Positions 29,977 to 40,739 of a DNA stretch of 64,000 nt are shown piece by piece; the first letter of the stretch is position 1, and every line of letters starts with the position of its first letter. The notes below the pieces were generated by a model, which searched no databases, was not told the DNA's origin, and saw only the letters and a list, made by a program, of their open reading frames with translations. Source of the stretch: Cladocopium goreaui (lineage: Eukaryota > Sar > Dinophyceae > Suessiales > Symbiodiniaceae). The stretch spans positions 1 through 64,000 of the forward strand of contig CAMXCT020001141.1 in NCBI GenBank assembly GCA_947184155.2. Direction: 5' to 3'. The translations under genes were made by a program, and so were the position numbers.

Positions 29977-31739
29977 TCACAGGGCCCACGACCCCCCCCA
30001 GCAAAACCCCCCCCAGAAGTATGGTAAGGTATGGATAAGGATGAAACGGTTGATAAGGGCCAATCAGTGGTGTAACACATTCTTAATAAATGCTCATTAG
30101 CGATTTGTGGTTAAGGGCTGAATAAGGTCTTGATAAGAGATGGCTTTTCCCAAAAAAAATGAAATTTCACTTTTAGAGCCTTATTAAGAAAAATCTTGTT
30201 TTGGGGGGTGTTGTCCAACCAACAAGACAAAAAAACGGTATTAAACCTTTAATAAGAATAACGCATTCCAAAACCAATTTTAGCACCAATAAATCACACA
30301 ACCTTAATAACAGTTTATTAGGGAACTCTGGTTTCTGACACTGCTCATGTGCGTTTTTCTGGCGACACAACCTTACAAAGATAGAAAAAAATGAATAGCA
30401 TTGTGACACGGGTTACAGGCAACTTCTATAAAACGATAGAAAAATAAAATGTACCAAAAAAAACAAAACCCAACCCAAACCTCAATTTGAAAAAACAAAA
30501 CAAAAAAAAAACAAAACCCAATCCAAACCTAGAGTTGAAAAAAAACAAAAAAAAAACAAAATTAAAAAAGCTCAAAAAACAGAAAAAAAACAAAAAATGA
30601 GCAAAAGAAAAAAAGCAAAAGAAAAAACACAAAAACATGAAAAAAAAATGGGAAAAATAATAACAAAACAAATATATCTCATTCCAATACCTTGATCCAC
30701 CCCTTATCAAGCCCTTGTCAAGCCCTTGTCAAGCCCTTATTCAGACCTTCTCGAAATCTCATTTTTCAACATATTTTGACAAAAAATATTTTGAAAAAAA
30801 ATCGTCTAAATTTCATTCGAATAGCTTGAAAATGAACCATTGAATGTTTTAAAACTGATTGTGGACATAATTTTTTGATAATTACAAATAAAGTTTTTAA
30901 AAACATCAAAGTATTCAGCACATATGCGTAATTTTAACATTTCAATACGTTGAAGAAGTCGCTTTTTCTAGTTCACCAACTATAAAACTGAGTTTTCTCA
31001 GTTTGCATCATTTTCCCGTTGCGTCTCCCCGTTGCGTCTCCTCGTTGTGTCTCCCCGTTGTGTTTTCCCGTTGTGTCTTCCCCTGGACGCGAGCAGTTCC
31101 TGACGCCTTAAACGCGCGCGCGCGCGCGTTAGCGGAAAACGACCGTATCACAGAACGATGTCTTCACTGCTGCGAACACCACTGATAAGAACAGCCACCG
31201 TTGAGGCCACCAAGCTCGTTGATTATTTTTTTGTTTTTTTGATTATTTTTTGTTTTTTTTTGTTTTTTTTTCTAATTTAGGTTTGGTTTGGGTTTTCTTT
31301 TTTGTTTTATTTTATTTTTTTGTGTGTTCGCTTTGTTTTGTTTTTCTCTGTTTGTTTGTGTTTTTTGTTTTTTTCAGATTTAGGCCTGGATTGGGTTTTG
31401 TTTTTTGTTTTTTTTGTTTTCTTTGTTTTGTTTTTTGTTTGTTTGTTTTTTTTGTTCAAATTTAGGTTTGGTTTGGGTTTTCTTTTTTTGCATGTTTTTT
31501 GTTTTTTTTCAAATTTAGGCCTGGATTGTTTTTTTTCCTCTTGAAACATGTTTTCTTATTAAGGCCTTATTAGCAAAACATGTTCTCAAACACCTTTTTT
31601 GACGCCATAATTGCCTTCACACCAAATAAGGTCTTATTAAGGAAAACCTGTTTTTTAGGCCGAAAAAAACAAATTTCCTTATTAAGCATCTATTGCGCTT
31701 CCGGGGGGGTTTTGCCGGGGGGGGCTGTGCACCCTGTGA
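29977..31739. mobile_element. Foldback transposon-like element with 5-bp target duplication
   Basis: The left end TCACAGGGCCCACGACCCCC and the right end (complement TCACAGGGTGCACAGCCCCC) continue as matching GCAAAACCCCCCC blocks, giving inverted repeats of about 44 bp. ATATC flanks both ends (29972-29976 and 31740-31744). Inside, A-rich CCAAACCT blocks at 30440-30660 face T-rich AGGTTTGG blocks at 31215-31540, and TTATTAAG motifs are also mirrored. The centre has CCCCGTTGCGTCTC repeats and a CG run (31111-31127). No transposase frame is seen, so the element is non-autonomous. Confidence 0.75.
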
Positions 31740-31821
31740 ATATCTATAGTCACTATAGTCCCTTTGTCCCCCGCCTGCCGCCTGCCAAATATTCTGGTCA
31801 CATCGCTATGAACTCGTTTTC

Positions 31822-31937
31822 ATGCTGAAGGTCTTCGAAGTGTTCCCCGGTGGCCGGCAATTGCTGGTGAAGCTTCCAGTAGGGGCTGAAGTGATCACAG
31901 CCTATTACCAGGCAGGGGAGTGCAGCAGCCAACAGAA
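31822..31937 (+). CDS. Candidate first exon, beta-rich N-terminus
   Basis: From ATG 31822 the frame reads MLKVFEVFPGGRQLLVKLPV, then GAEVITAYYQAGECSSQQN, before GTGGTTGA. The pattern resembles the first strands of a ubiquitin-like fold, which is common at the start of dinoflagellate proteins, but this is only an impression. It lies 80 bases past the foldback element. It could begin the gene whose longer exons follow at 32.6-34.7 kb. Confidence 0.45.
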
Positions 31938-32034
31938 TGGTGGTTGATTTGGGAATGAAGGGATATAATTAATTACTCATGGATATGACCTTGAAGTGTG
32001 GTACAATTTGATGGTTTCAGTTTCAATACCAGTT

Positions 32035-32051
32035 TCACACACACACACATA

Positions 32052-32087
<36 letters not shown>

Positions 32088-32190
32088 TGTATGTATGTAT
32101 GTATGTATGTATGTATGTATGTATGTATGTATGTATGTATATGTGTATGTATATATATATATATATATGTGTATGTATATATATGGTGTG
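32035..32190. repeat. GTAT microsatellite
   Basis: (CA)n then about 20 units of TATG, then TA runs. It lies within the presumed intron after the exon at 31822. ORFs on both strands here are artefacts of the repeat. Confidence 0.95.
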
Positions 32191-32654
32191 AACTTGCAGA
32201 CCCATGGCCAATGGTGGCAGGATTTTTCTGAGCAGTTTGGTTTGGGCTGCCACTTTTTGGGTTGCCCCTTGCATCCTAGGCCGATGACCATGGAATTTTG
32301 CAGCCCAGTGGACCTCCCTTGGCTCCAGTTAGTTTTTTTACTGGATCCTGCATGACTGGGGGCTTGGGCGTGACATGGCTATGCACAGCATGGTGGTTCA
32401 CTTACTTATTGATGTCGCTTTGGTTTGTCTCTTGAGCCCTTGAGCCATGTAGCAGTGATTTCTTCCAGGTTACAAAATAGATGCCTGAAATTTTGGCTAC
32501 TCATATCTACTCATATCCTTAGAGACAGACTCATCTTGGGAGAGTTTTTGTAAGGTCGTATAGTAGCAGCTGATGGCTACCATAGGCCCCCTCAAAACTC
32601 ACACAGATTTCGCAAGGATTTGAGTTTGTTGATAGTTCCAAGTCTAGATGCGCC

Positions 32655-32975
32655 ATGATACGGCCATGGTATGCTTATATTCAACGATACCTATACAAGT
32701 CTTTACTGAAGTATGAATACGATGATACTGCCACAGTCCGATGCATGTGGTTCCTACTGTTCAGGCCCATTAAGTTGCAAATAGCAACTGTTATCCCATT
32801 GGTCACACAAGTGCACAAAACCACGGGTTTGGTGCAGTTGTTGGGTTGCTTGAACAATTGTTTGTTCGACCAAGGTGCTTCTCGTTCTTTGTTTCTTCAC
32901 CATGCTCTGCGTGCTGCCCTATGTGCCCTTGAAACTTATTCAGCTCGTCAACTGCAGTGCATCCCAATTATCTGA
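32655..32975 (+). CDS. Long open frame, unknown, overlaps the next
   Basis: About 105 codons with protein-like composition: AYIQRYLYKSLLKYEYDDTA, FRPIKLQIATVIPLVTQVHK, TTGLVQLLGCLNNCLFDQGA. It ends in TGA at 32973-32975, overlapping by about 100 bases a second + frame that continues the coding signal. A frameshift or an unrecognised short intron could join them. The start is uncertain and is probably an acceptor, not an ATG. Not recognised. Confidence 0.4.
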   Translation: MIRPWYAYIQRYLYKSLLKYEYDDTATVRCMWFLLFRPIKLQIATVIPLVTQVHKTTGLVQLLGCLNNCLFDQGASRSLFLHHALRAALCALETYSARQLQCIPII

Positions 32976-33525
32976 ATCGCTGCCCCTGCACTTGACAAGC
33001 GACCATAATGAAGGGCGACCGACCACATGGATTCGTTGTTCGCAATTTTTCACAAACTGTTTTGAGAGGACTCGGTCGCCAGCTGATGCTTTGTGTTTTT
33101 TGTTGTTTTTGATTGGGGCAGAAAGTGCACTCCAAACTCCTCCAATGGGATTATTTGGCATAGACAAGCAGCTGCTGAAGCAACAATTCTTTGGGAAAGC
33201 AGGGTCGCATGTTCCCCCTGCAGGTGAATGGGTTCAGCAAGAGCTGGGGACAGAAAAGATGAGACAGTCATTTGCCCACAACATGTTGAGAAGTTCTTTC
33301 TTGTTTATATTGCATGACGGGCCAAGAGAAATAGCAGCACAGCATAGCAAATCACAGTTGCTGTGCCAAAAACACCCCTTAGAAACGCTCCAAACATCAC
33401 TCACAACAGCTCAGGTTCTTCTTCCAGCCTTGGGACTGGCACTCCTCAGTATTGTGCCTGGCCAGTTATCGCTGATGTTAGATCGATGCGCCATCACCTG
33501 TTTGTGTTCTTTTTCTCCGGGATAA
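32853..33525 (+). CDS. Long open frame, membrane-type protein
   Basis: About 223 codons, the longest plausible single-exon frame outside simple repeats. It begins with a hydrophobic stretch (VLLVLCFFTMLCVLPYVPLK), has RSPADALCFLLFLIGAE in the middle and PALGLALLSIVPGQLSLML near the end, so two or three membrane segments are possible. The remainder is polar with no motif I know. It ends in TAA at 33523-33525. A compatible last exon follows at 34079. Confidence 0.5.
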
Positions 33526-34078
33526 AATCATAGGTTAACTATTGACGATTATTGATGTCAATATGTGACCCATTTTATCATTTGAACCACCGCATCCACC
33601 AATCCATGGCTCATCTTCAGCTGGTGTTCCTGCCTTGTCATTGTCCCTTTGCCACTAATTGCTCAACCAATACAGAGGAGCACGCCTAAGAACCAATTCG
33701 ATCCAATTTGTATAAACTGAGGCAAATGAATGCCAAACCGACCCGACTCAGGTGCCAATCATCGTTTTTGGGATCTTCGTACGTTTCCAATTTGCAGACT
33801 CTGTGAGGACGGGATATGTTCAAGCCGATGCCGTGGTGCAATGGAAGTGTTGAACTTAAAATAAATTTAACGTGTTTTCCTGTGGTTTAACTTGTTTCTC
33901 TTTCTTTCTTATCAATCTTATCATCCATTGTTATGTTCATTTCTTTTCTTTTGTCTCATTGATGTTGATGACAGGAGTGGCAGCAAAGCAAAGGAGTAAC
34001 TGATTACATTGACGGTAATTTACGCTAGTATTGAGAATGAAGGCCACTGTATGTGGATTGAAAGTCCTTAATCTTCAG
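33526..34078. other. Probable intron
   Basis: No coding bias. T-rich segment with CTTTCTT near 33890-33960, ending in AATCTTCAG before the exon at 34079. Confidence 0.4.
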
Positions 34079-34718
34079 ATACCTGGCTCCAAGTGTGCGG
34101 CGACGTCTGTGCAGGATTCTGCAAATGGTCACCTCTTTCTTTGAGGCCATCGCATGGTTTATCCCATTGGTTGGGATCATCCTTGTCATCTACTTTCCAG
34201 CGACTCAGAATTTGAATGGCGAACAAAATGGAGAGCGATCGAGAGATTATCCACAATTCAAATGTTCCAGTAACTTGAAAAATGCACACGGTTGCGGCAC
34301 AAAATATGGACTGGATACATGCATATTATTGATCTGGAGGGTCAACCATTCGATTTGGCAAGAAATTATTGAGAAAGTGTCCGACATCACACCCTGTCAC
34401 TTCGGTGTTTCTTTTACCACGGCTGGTGCAGAAAGACTGCCTCTCACCCAGGTTGGTTGGCAAGACTGGGTGAGCAACTGTGATGTGGACGTTTCTACAG
34501 TAGATCTGTCCCAGATCGATACAGAGTGTTTGGGAAAGCTACTCGGCTATCGTTTTTGTTCTTTTGGCCCTGGACGAGCACTTAGTTTGCTGGAACAAAG
34601 TGCTTTCGCTGGTGACACTCGTATTAAATGCTCAGGCACAATCCTGGCATACTTTTGGTCATTGCAAGTTTGGTTCAAGATGCAGTACGCAGGTGTTTCC
34701 CTGAGTTGGGTGGTTTGA
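34079..34718 (+). CDS. Terminal exon, unknown protein with one membrane helix
   Basis: After TTAATCTTCAG the frame reads RRRLCRILQMVTSFFEAIAW, then FIPLVGIILVIYFPATQ (a likely membrane helix), then about 150 polar residues including WRVNHSIWQEIIEKVSDITP, LTQVGWQDWVSNCDVDVSTV and GRALSLLEQSAFAGDTR. It ends in TGA at 34716-34718. Six to eight cysteines in the polar part could mean an extracellular or lumenal domain. No family recognised. It probably belongs with the 32.6-33.5 kb frames. Confidence 0.5.
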
Positions 34719-35956
34719 CCCTGAAGATTCACATGACGAATTGTTTCAGTACAGTACGTTTGAATCCTTTTGGCTTATTTTGAACCATCAACACATGGCA
34801 GTTTGGCTTTCAGTGCGTTCCTTGTTTTGCCTGCAACAGCTGTAACAACCTTTGGCGAGCTGCTCTTTTTGGTGGCAGGAGGGCAATCCAAGCCTACCTC
34901 ATGACAGCTTTTTTGGAGGACCGGAATTAGAACCCACTGCCTGGAAGTAGGTGCAGTCTATATACATTCATATAATATAGATGTGCATGTACTCATATAG
35001 ACATACTGACATACTCATATGCACATACACATAGACATACACATATACATTTACGTACCCATACGCATACATATACCATTTATACAATTTATAATATACA
35101 ATATGACATACTCAATATGACATATACAATATGACATATACAATATGAAATACAATGTGAAATTATGAAATATACAATTACGTAGAATATACACACAATA
35201 TATAGACAATATACAATAATATATATATATATGTGTGTTACACTTTGCCACTCCATATATACAATATATACAATATATACAATATATACAATATGTACAG
35301 TATGCATCAGTATGCATCAGTATGCATCAGTATGCATCATTATGCAATAAGCAATATGTAATATGGAATATACAACATGCACATACATAATTTGCATATG
35401 CATGTAATGGTGCATGCATGCATGCTACATGTAGGTGTGCCAATGTGCATGCAGACAGACATGAGGACAGACAGACATAGATACAACGCCACACCCTTGT
35501 TAAGAAGCCTCATATATTGTAGGACATGGGACGTGGTAGGTGTATTGATGAGGACAGATCTCCCGGGCCGTATCAACAATACCTCAGCTAGATTCATGGA
35601 TGGACAGACCAAGAACACACATAGGGAGAGAGAACGATCCACAGACAATATTGAAGTTAGATGTGGACAGGCAGATAGACCATTCAGTATTGTGCGGATA
35701 GGCTTTTGCCTACCAGAGAAATAGAATGAAATAGATGCAGCGACAATATCACAGATACATCCAGAATATGAAAAGCAGTGTGTAATATATTATATATTAT
35801 GTATATATATTTATATATATGTATATTTATTTAAATGTTTAGAATTGTAATTACTTTCAGATATATTGCATATGGTTATTTTTTGTTGACTTTTTTGCAT
35901 TTGGTTTGATTTCTAGATTTGATTGATTGGGTTATATATACAATATTATGTACACA
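34719..35956. other. Simple-sequence region
   Basis: ATACAATATGACATA-type repeats (34960-35345), GTATGCATCA repeats (35296-35345), a GACAGACA patch (35454-35480) and TA tracts near 35790-35840. Frames here reflect the repeats. Confidence 0.6.
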
Positions 35957-36680
35957 TAGTCGAAGGAAGTTTAGAAGTCAAACTTCCGACAATATGGACA
36001 GATGAAAAGCAGAGCAGGGCAGAGGCAGAGAGAAGAGAAAGATTAGAAGAGAGAAGAGTAGAAGAGTCAGAAGAAAGAAGATGCAGATGCGCGAAAAGGT
36101 AGGAAAGTCGCGAAAACACTGTGTTTTTCCAATGATTTGGGGCTCCGGAGGGTCGAAAAGTAGGCTCGCTAAAGCGGCGGGTGCGGAGCCAGCTGGCCAG
36201 ATGAGAGATGAAAATTGCACGCCGTTGTGGCGCGAAGCAATTTCCAAGTCAAAATGTACAAAACACACCAGCTCCGGACCACTTTTGGAAGTTGCGATGT
36301 CGAAAAAGTGCACGCCGTTGTGGCGCGAAGCACATTTCGAAGTCAAAATGCACAAAGCACCTCAGCTTCGGACCACTTTTGGAAGTTGAGATGTCGAAAA
36401 AGTTCACGCCGTTGTGGCGCGAAGCACATTTCGAAGTCAAAATGTACAAAACACACCATGCTCGGACCACTTTTGGAAGTTCAGCTGTCGAAAAAGTGCA
36501 CGCCGTTGTGGCGCGAAGCACATTTCCAAGTCAAAATCTATAAAACACTAGGGGTTCGGACCACTTTTGGAGGTTGAGATGTCGAAAAAGTGCACGCCGT
36601 TGTGGCGCGAAGCACATTTCGAAGTCAAAATGTTAAAAACACAAGGGTTTCGGACCACTTTTGGAGGTTCAGATGTCGCT
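35957..36680 (-). repeat. 94-bp-period repeat element, inverted copy
   Basis: This is the reverse complement of the element at 20640-21316. The tail end TAGTCGAAGGAAGTTTAGAA comes first, followed by 94-bp units with CGGACCACTTTTGGA at 36275, 36369, 36463 and onwards. It has one more unit than the forward copy. Again open in several frames without a gene-like start or stop. Confidence 0.85.
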
Positions 36681-36689
36681 TGCTCACTA

Positions 36690-37600
36690 CACTACAATTA
36701 CAACTACATCTACACCTTCCACAACACCTTCAACTCCCACTACACTACATTAACACACACTCTACAACTATCAATACCACCTACACTCCACTACAACTCA
36801 CTACACATCCACTACACTTACAGTACACTACCTACACTCCACTACACCTACATTACCTAACTCGCTCCTTCCACTACCTTCACTACATTAACAACACTAC
36901 ACCTCCACTACACGTCAAACTACAACTACAACTACAACCAATACGCTACAACTACAATACAACAACTACACTCCACTACAAATACTTCCACTACCCCGCC
37001 ACGACACTAAATTACACTACACTACATTACACTCACTCCTACATTACACTACACACATTACACTACACTACCTTCCCTACACTTCACTACATTCCGTAAC
37101 ACTCACTAACTACACACAACTACAACTACAACTCGCGCAACAACTACCCTCCACTACAATACACTCCGCTACACTCCACTACACTCCACTACACTACACT
37201 ACATTACACTACACTCCACTACACTACATTACACTACACTACACTACCTTCCACTACACTTGGCCGGAACATTAGACTACACGACCTTCCACTACACTAC
37301 ATTACACTACACTACACTACCTTCCACTACAGCTTGCACTACATTCCATTACAGCACACTCCACTACACTAAATTACACTACACTACATTACACTACACT
37401 ACACTCCACTACACTACATTACACTACACTACACTACCCTCCACTACACTTCACTACATTACCACTACACTACAACTACTACAACTACACAACTACACTC
37501 CACTACACTAAATTACACTACACTACACTACATTACACTACACTACACTCCACGACACTACACTACATTACACTACACTACAGTACACTGGAATGACACT
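36690..37600. repeat. CACTACACTACATTACACTA minisatellite
   Basis: About 900 bp of CACTA and CATTA pentamers with occasional CTTC inserts. It begins directly where the 94-bp element ends. Confidence 0.95.
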
Positions 37601-37604
37601 GCAC

Positions 37605-37845
37605 CACAGATAGACAGATAGACAGATAGACAGATAGACAGATAGACAGATAGACAGATAGACAGATAGACAGATAGATAGATAGATAGATAAACAGATA
37701 GACAGGTAGACAGCTAGACAGATAGACAGATGAAAGAGAGAGAGAGAGAGATAGACAGACAGACAGACAGACAGATAGATAGATGGATAGATAAACAGAT
37801 AGACAGGTAGACAGCTAGACAGAGGAGAGAGAGAGAGAGAGAGAG

Positions 37846-37884
<39 letters not shown>

Positions 37885-38040
37885 TAGATAGATAGATAGG
37901 TAATTAGATGGAAGAGAGAGAGAGAGATAGATCGATAGATAAATAGATGCATAGATACATAGATAGATGGATAGATAGATCGATAGATAGATAGGTAGGT
38001 AGGTAGGTAGATAGTCAGAGAAAGAGAGAGACAGAGAGGA
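37605..38040. repeat. CAGATAGA / GAGA microsatellite
   Basis: CAGATAGA octamers grade into GATA, AGAGAG and GGTA repeats. A short possible exon follows at about 38042-38114 (frame LKHLSVHQWLRSAIPDSQQP). Confidence 0.9.
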
Positions 38041-38187
38041 GACCTCAAGCACCTTTCGGTCCATCAGTGGCTTCGCTCTGCCATCCCTGATTCGCAACAA
38101 CCAACCTCTCCTATAGGTTTCCTATTTTTGAAACTTCCGCCACCGCCTTGTGCGGTACTACTGGTATCTTTATATATATATATATAG

Positions 38188-38398
38188 GTTGACTATCGGA
38201 AATCCCACTACCCGAGCTCCATGCAGGAGCTGCTGAAGTTCCTCTGCGTTCGTCGCCTGCTGTGGTTCGCCTTCGTCACGGACTCCTGGGCGCTTTGCTG
38301 CTACGGTGGTGCGGCTGGTTTGGGCTTCGCGGCACTGGAGAAACTTCGACAGGGACGGGGACGGGGACGATGGATCCTGGATCCCTCGTTTTTTTTAG
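38188..38398 (+). CDS. Candidate exon, GC-rich, unknown protein
   Basis: After TATATAG and before GTATGA the frame reads VDYRKSHYPSSMQELLKFLC, VRRLLWFAFVTDSWALCCYG, then GLGFAALEKLRQGRGRGRW. Strong GC bias at third positions. The segment WFAFVTDSWALCCYGGAAGL could be a membrane or buried helix. Not recognised. Confidence 0.5.
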
Positions 38399-38452
38399 GT
38401 ATGATTAATAGGGATGTCTAGGGCCTATAGGGATTTAAATGCCGGTTAAGTC

Positions 38453-38640
38453 ATGTTAAGTACCTTCTCGGGAAGATTCGGGAAGTATGTGGATGGGGAA
38501 TTGATGATTGGACAGTGTTTTTTCAACCGTGAGCAGTGGGAAAGTGGTAGAGATGCTCATCCCTTGACGCCTGAAGAGAAAGTGCAGGAGTTTCTTGATT
38601 GCAAAGGCAAAGAAAACGAATCTATTTTTTTTCAGGATAA
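38453..38640 (+). CDS. Candidate exon, frame uncertain
   Basis: One frame reads FSGRFGKYVDGELMIGQCFF, then NREQWESGRDAHPLTPEEKV and QEFLDCKG. A second, shorter frame reads KYLLGKIREVCGWGIDDWTV. The first is longer and more polar. Donor could be a GC type (AAAG followed by GCAAAG). Confidence 0.35.
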
Positions 38641-38724
38641 ACACCTTCAAAAATTTGATCGATAGTGATTTCTACCACGAACATCTCTTTGTAAAACCAA
38701 TTTATGGATGTTGTTTGTGAGCTC

Positions 38725-39260
38725 ATGTTGGTCCTCAGGGAACAATTTTTGGTGCAGCCTCTTTTGGACAACAAAAAGGTGCCACGAGCCACGTGTCCTC
38801 ACAATTCCATGCGCTACTTTCTGCACCTTCGCTCAAGCCAATGTTTTATCATCAGCATTTCAAATTTTGAGCGAAAAATGAAGCTTTGATTCAAACCCCC
38901 AGGGCTGAAACATCCTTTAACCAACACAAGAGTATCTCAAACTTCGTAGCATTTGCCTCCTTCCCAGCAACCTTTGAATTGCTGTTGCATGGGCCATGGA
39001 TGGCCCCCTACATGGCCCTAAGGAATGCCCTCTACGTGGGTGGTGGAAGCCTGGCAACAGCACTGCTGCGTGCTGGCACGGCGGTTCCCAACCACCTCAT
39101 GTGGCCTAGCGCGGTGGGGTTGGGGGAAGGGATTGATTGGGGGCCCGTCACACTGAGTGGCCCCAAAAAACTGAGATTGCTTGCAGGTATGGCCTTTTGC
39201 ATGGCGCCTTTTTGTCCCGAAGGCGCTTTGGTCACGGGGGTGGTCGTTTCAGCTCCTTGA
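38725..39260 (+). CDS. Open region with one or two candidate exons
   Basis: From 38910 a frame reads FVAFASFPATFELLLHGPWM, YMALRNALYVGGGSLATALL, then PNHLMWPSAVGLGEGIDWGP, ending at 39260. Earlier (38742-38840) GTIFGAASFGQQKGATSH or an overlapping frame is open. Internal AG/GT sites (TTGCAG at 39187) mean parts may be intronic. Function unknown. Confidence 0.35.
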
Positions 39261-39588
39261 CGGGGAGAATGTGTGTGCTTGTGTGAATCACAGGAATCCA
39301 GAATCAGATCGTATTTGGCTGGTTTCAAACACTTGCTTATTTCATCTTATTTCCATCCTATTTGGGATGATGATAACATTGATATATTCTTGGGATGGGT
39401 TGAAACCAGCAACTATAGATATATGACTTATCAGATATCAGATGTCTCTTAAAAAGGAAGATCAGACGTGCTGAATCGCAGATTCACAGGAGAAGACATC
39501 ACCCAGACTGGATGGACATTTTACATTCCCACTGAGGTTGCTGCACCTCATTGTTGTCACCCTTCCTGCCGATGTTTCTGCATGGCAG

Positions 39589-39716
39589 CCATAACTTTTC
39601 TATCGCCCTGAGACTTGGCGGAATGAGGGCCGATGCCCCAGTTGTACCCAGTTTTGAGCTATACCAACGAATCAATGGTGTGCTTAAGATTTGGCATGTC
39701 AAAATGCACCTTAAAG
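39589..39716 (+). CDS. Candidate internal exon, unknown protein
   Basis: After GCATGGCAG and before GTACGC the frame reads HNFSIALRLGGMRADAPVVP, then SFELYQRINGVLKIWHVKMH. Good codon bias. The reverse-strand frame spanning 39499-39972 is longer but Ser/Pro/Cys-rich and was discounted. Confidence 0.45.
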
Positions 39717-39986
39717 GTACGCAGTTTCGGTTTGTTGGTGGCAAATTAGTAATAATAATCCAAGATAATCCAAGTATGACGGAACCACATGTTTTCGTGA
39801 GGTAGGTAGGCATGCTGCATGGCCAAAACGACAGTCGGACTGTTGGACCATTCATTGTCAACATGTCATCAACCATGATGTGAAGTTTGCAAGTTATCGA
39901 GTAATGTAGAGGACATGAAGCCCCATCACCCTGAGAATTTGAACAATCTTTCACCAATCTTTCACCAATCAACGTTCATGATCCAG

Positions 39987-40089
39987 GTGTCAATATGTAA
40001 ACCTGTGGCTGGGTCTTGCCATCATGGCCTGTGTGGCCTTGACGGCCGTCATCATTTTGCGGCTGTCCATGCGGAACCTGGAAGCACAG
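39987..40089 (+). CDS. Exon encoding a transmembrane helix
   Basis: After TGATCCAG and before GTGGGA the frame reads CQYVNLWLGLAIMACVALTA, then VIILRLSMRNLEAQ. This is a clear membrane helix followed by a positively charged end. It ends in phase 0, matching the exon at 40276. The frame is hidden because a longer open frame in another register covers the same bases. Confidence 0.5.
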
Positions 40090-40275
40090 GTGGGAAAAAC
40101 ATGACCGGATTCAATCAAGTGGAAAACCTGTGAGTTGTATAAGAAATATAAGTATTGTTAATGTAATTATGCACAATATTGTAAACTTATATATATATAT
40201 ATGCTCACATTATTTCCACGTATGCGAATGTGTGCGCGTGTGAAAATGCAGGTGAATTAGTGTTCCACTTTGCAG

Positions 40276-40381
40276 GTCAATGTGCAGGATCTGATCGATG
40301 CCAAAGTGGTGGAAGCTCCTGCATGCTGTTTTTGCTGTCAAGGAGATTTGTATCAGCCTATGTTGTCCCCTATTGCTTGTG
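40276..40381 (+). CDS. Exon following the membrane helix, Cys-rich
   Basis: After CTTTGCAG the frame reads VNVQDLIDAKVVEAPACCFC, then CQGDLYQPMLSPIAC, and ends in phase 1 before GTTTAG. The CCFCC cluster may bind metal or be lipid-modified near the membrane (inference). It joins the exon at 39987 in phase 0 across a 186-nt intron containing a TA tract. Confidence 0.45.
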
Positions 40382-40505
40382 GTTTAGCAAACAAAACTTG
40401 ATGATGATGATGATGATGATGCTCCTAATTGGCGAAAGTGACCATTGAAACACTGAATGAACATGTTTATCATGTTGTTGATTATGTGATGTCATTCCTC
40501 GTCAG

Positions 40506-40706
40506 TTTTGGATGATTACCTATCCCATCCTACCCCTGCATTCGTGGACGGCTTATCCCAGCAACCCCCCCTTAGACCCTTGTCTCTAGGAGTTTGTGGT
40601 TGGCCCGTTGTGTGGCCTCCTGGTGCCCCAGTGTTGGCACAGCTGGAGAGCGAGTGGTGTATCAGCCATGGCTTGCTGAGAGGCGGGATGCACCTGGATG
40701 CCATGG
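40506..40706 (+). CDS. Exon downstream of the Cys-rich exon
   Basis: After CGTCAG, in the phase left by the previous exon, it reads VLDDYLSHPTPAFVDGLSQQ, PLRPLSLGVCGWPVVWPPGA, then LESEWCISHGLLRGGMHLDA. Ends in phase 1 before GTAGGA. The ATG trinucleotide run at 40399-40422 lies in the preceding intron. Confidence 0.45.
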
Positions 40707-40739
40707 GTAGGAGTAAAGGTATACAGTAGGACATGTCAG

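Noticed and set aside
30426..31549. Phe/Leu-rich frames in the foldback element
   Set aside because: They arise from T-rich arms. No transposase or membrane protein features beyond low complexity.
31996..32355. 119-codon frame and its reverse partner
   Set aside because: Both consist of a translated TATG microsatellite; no coding bias outside the repeat.
37820..37990. Possible tRNA or small RNA from palindromic GATA/GACA sequence
   Set aside because: No cloverleaf or TTCGA-type arm; only microsatellite.
39499..39972. 157-codon reverse frame
   Set aside because: Covers a + exon with splice-like borders. The reverse reading lacks codon bias and crosses an evident intron.
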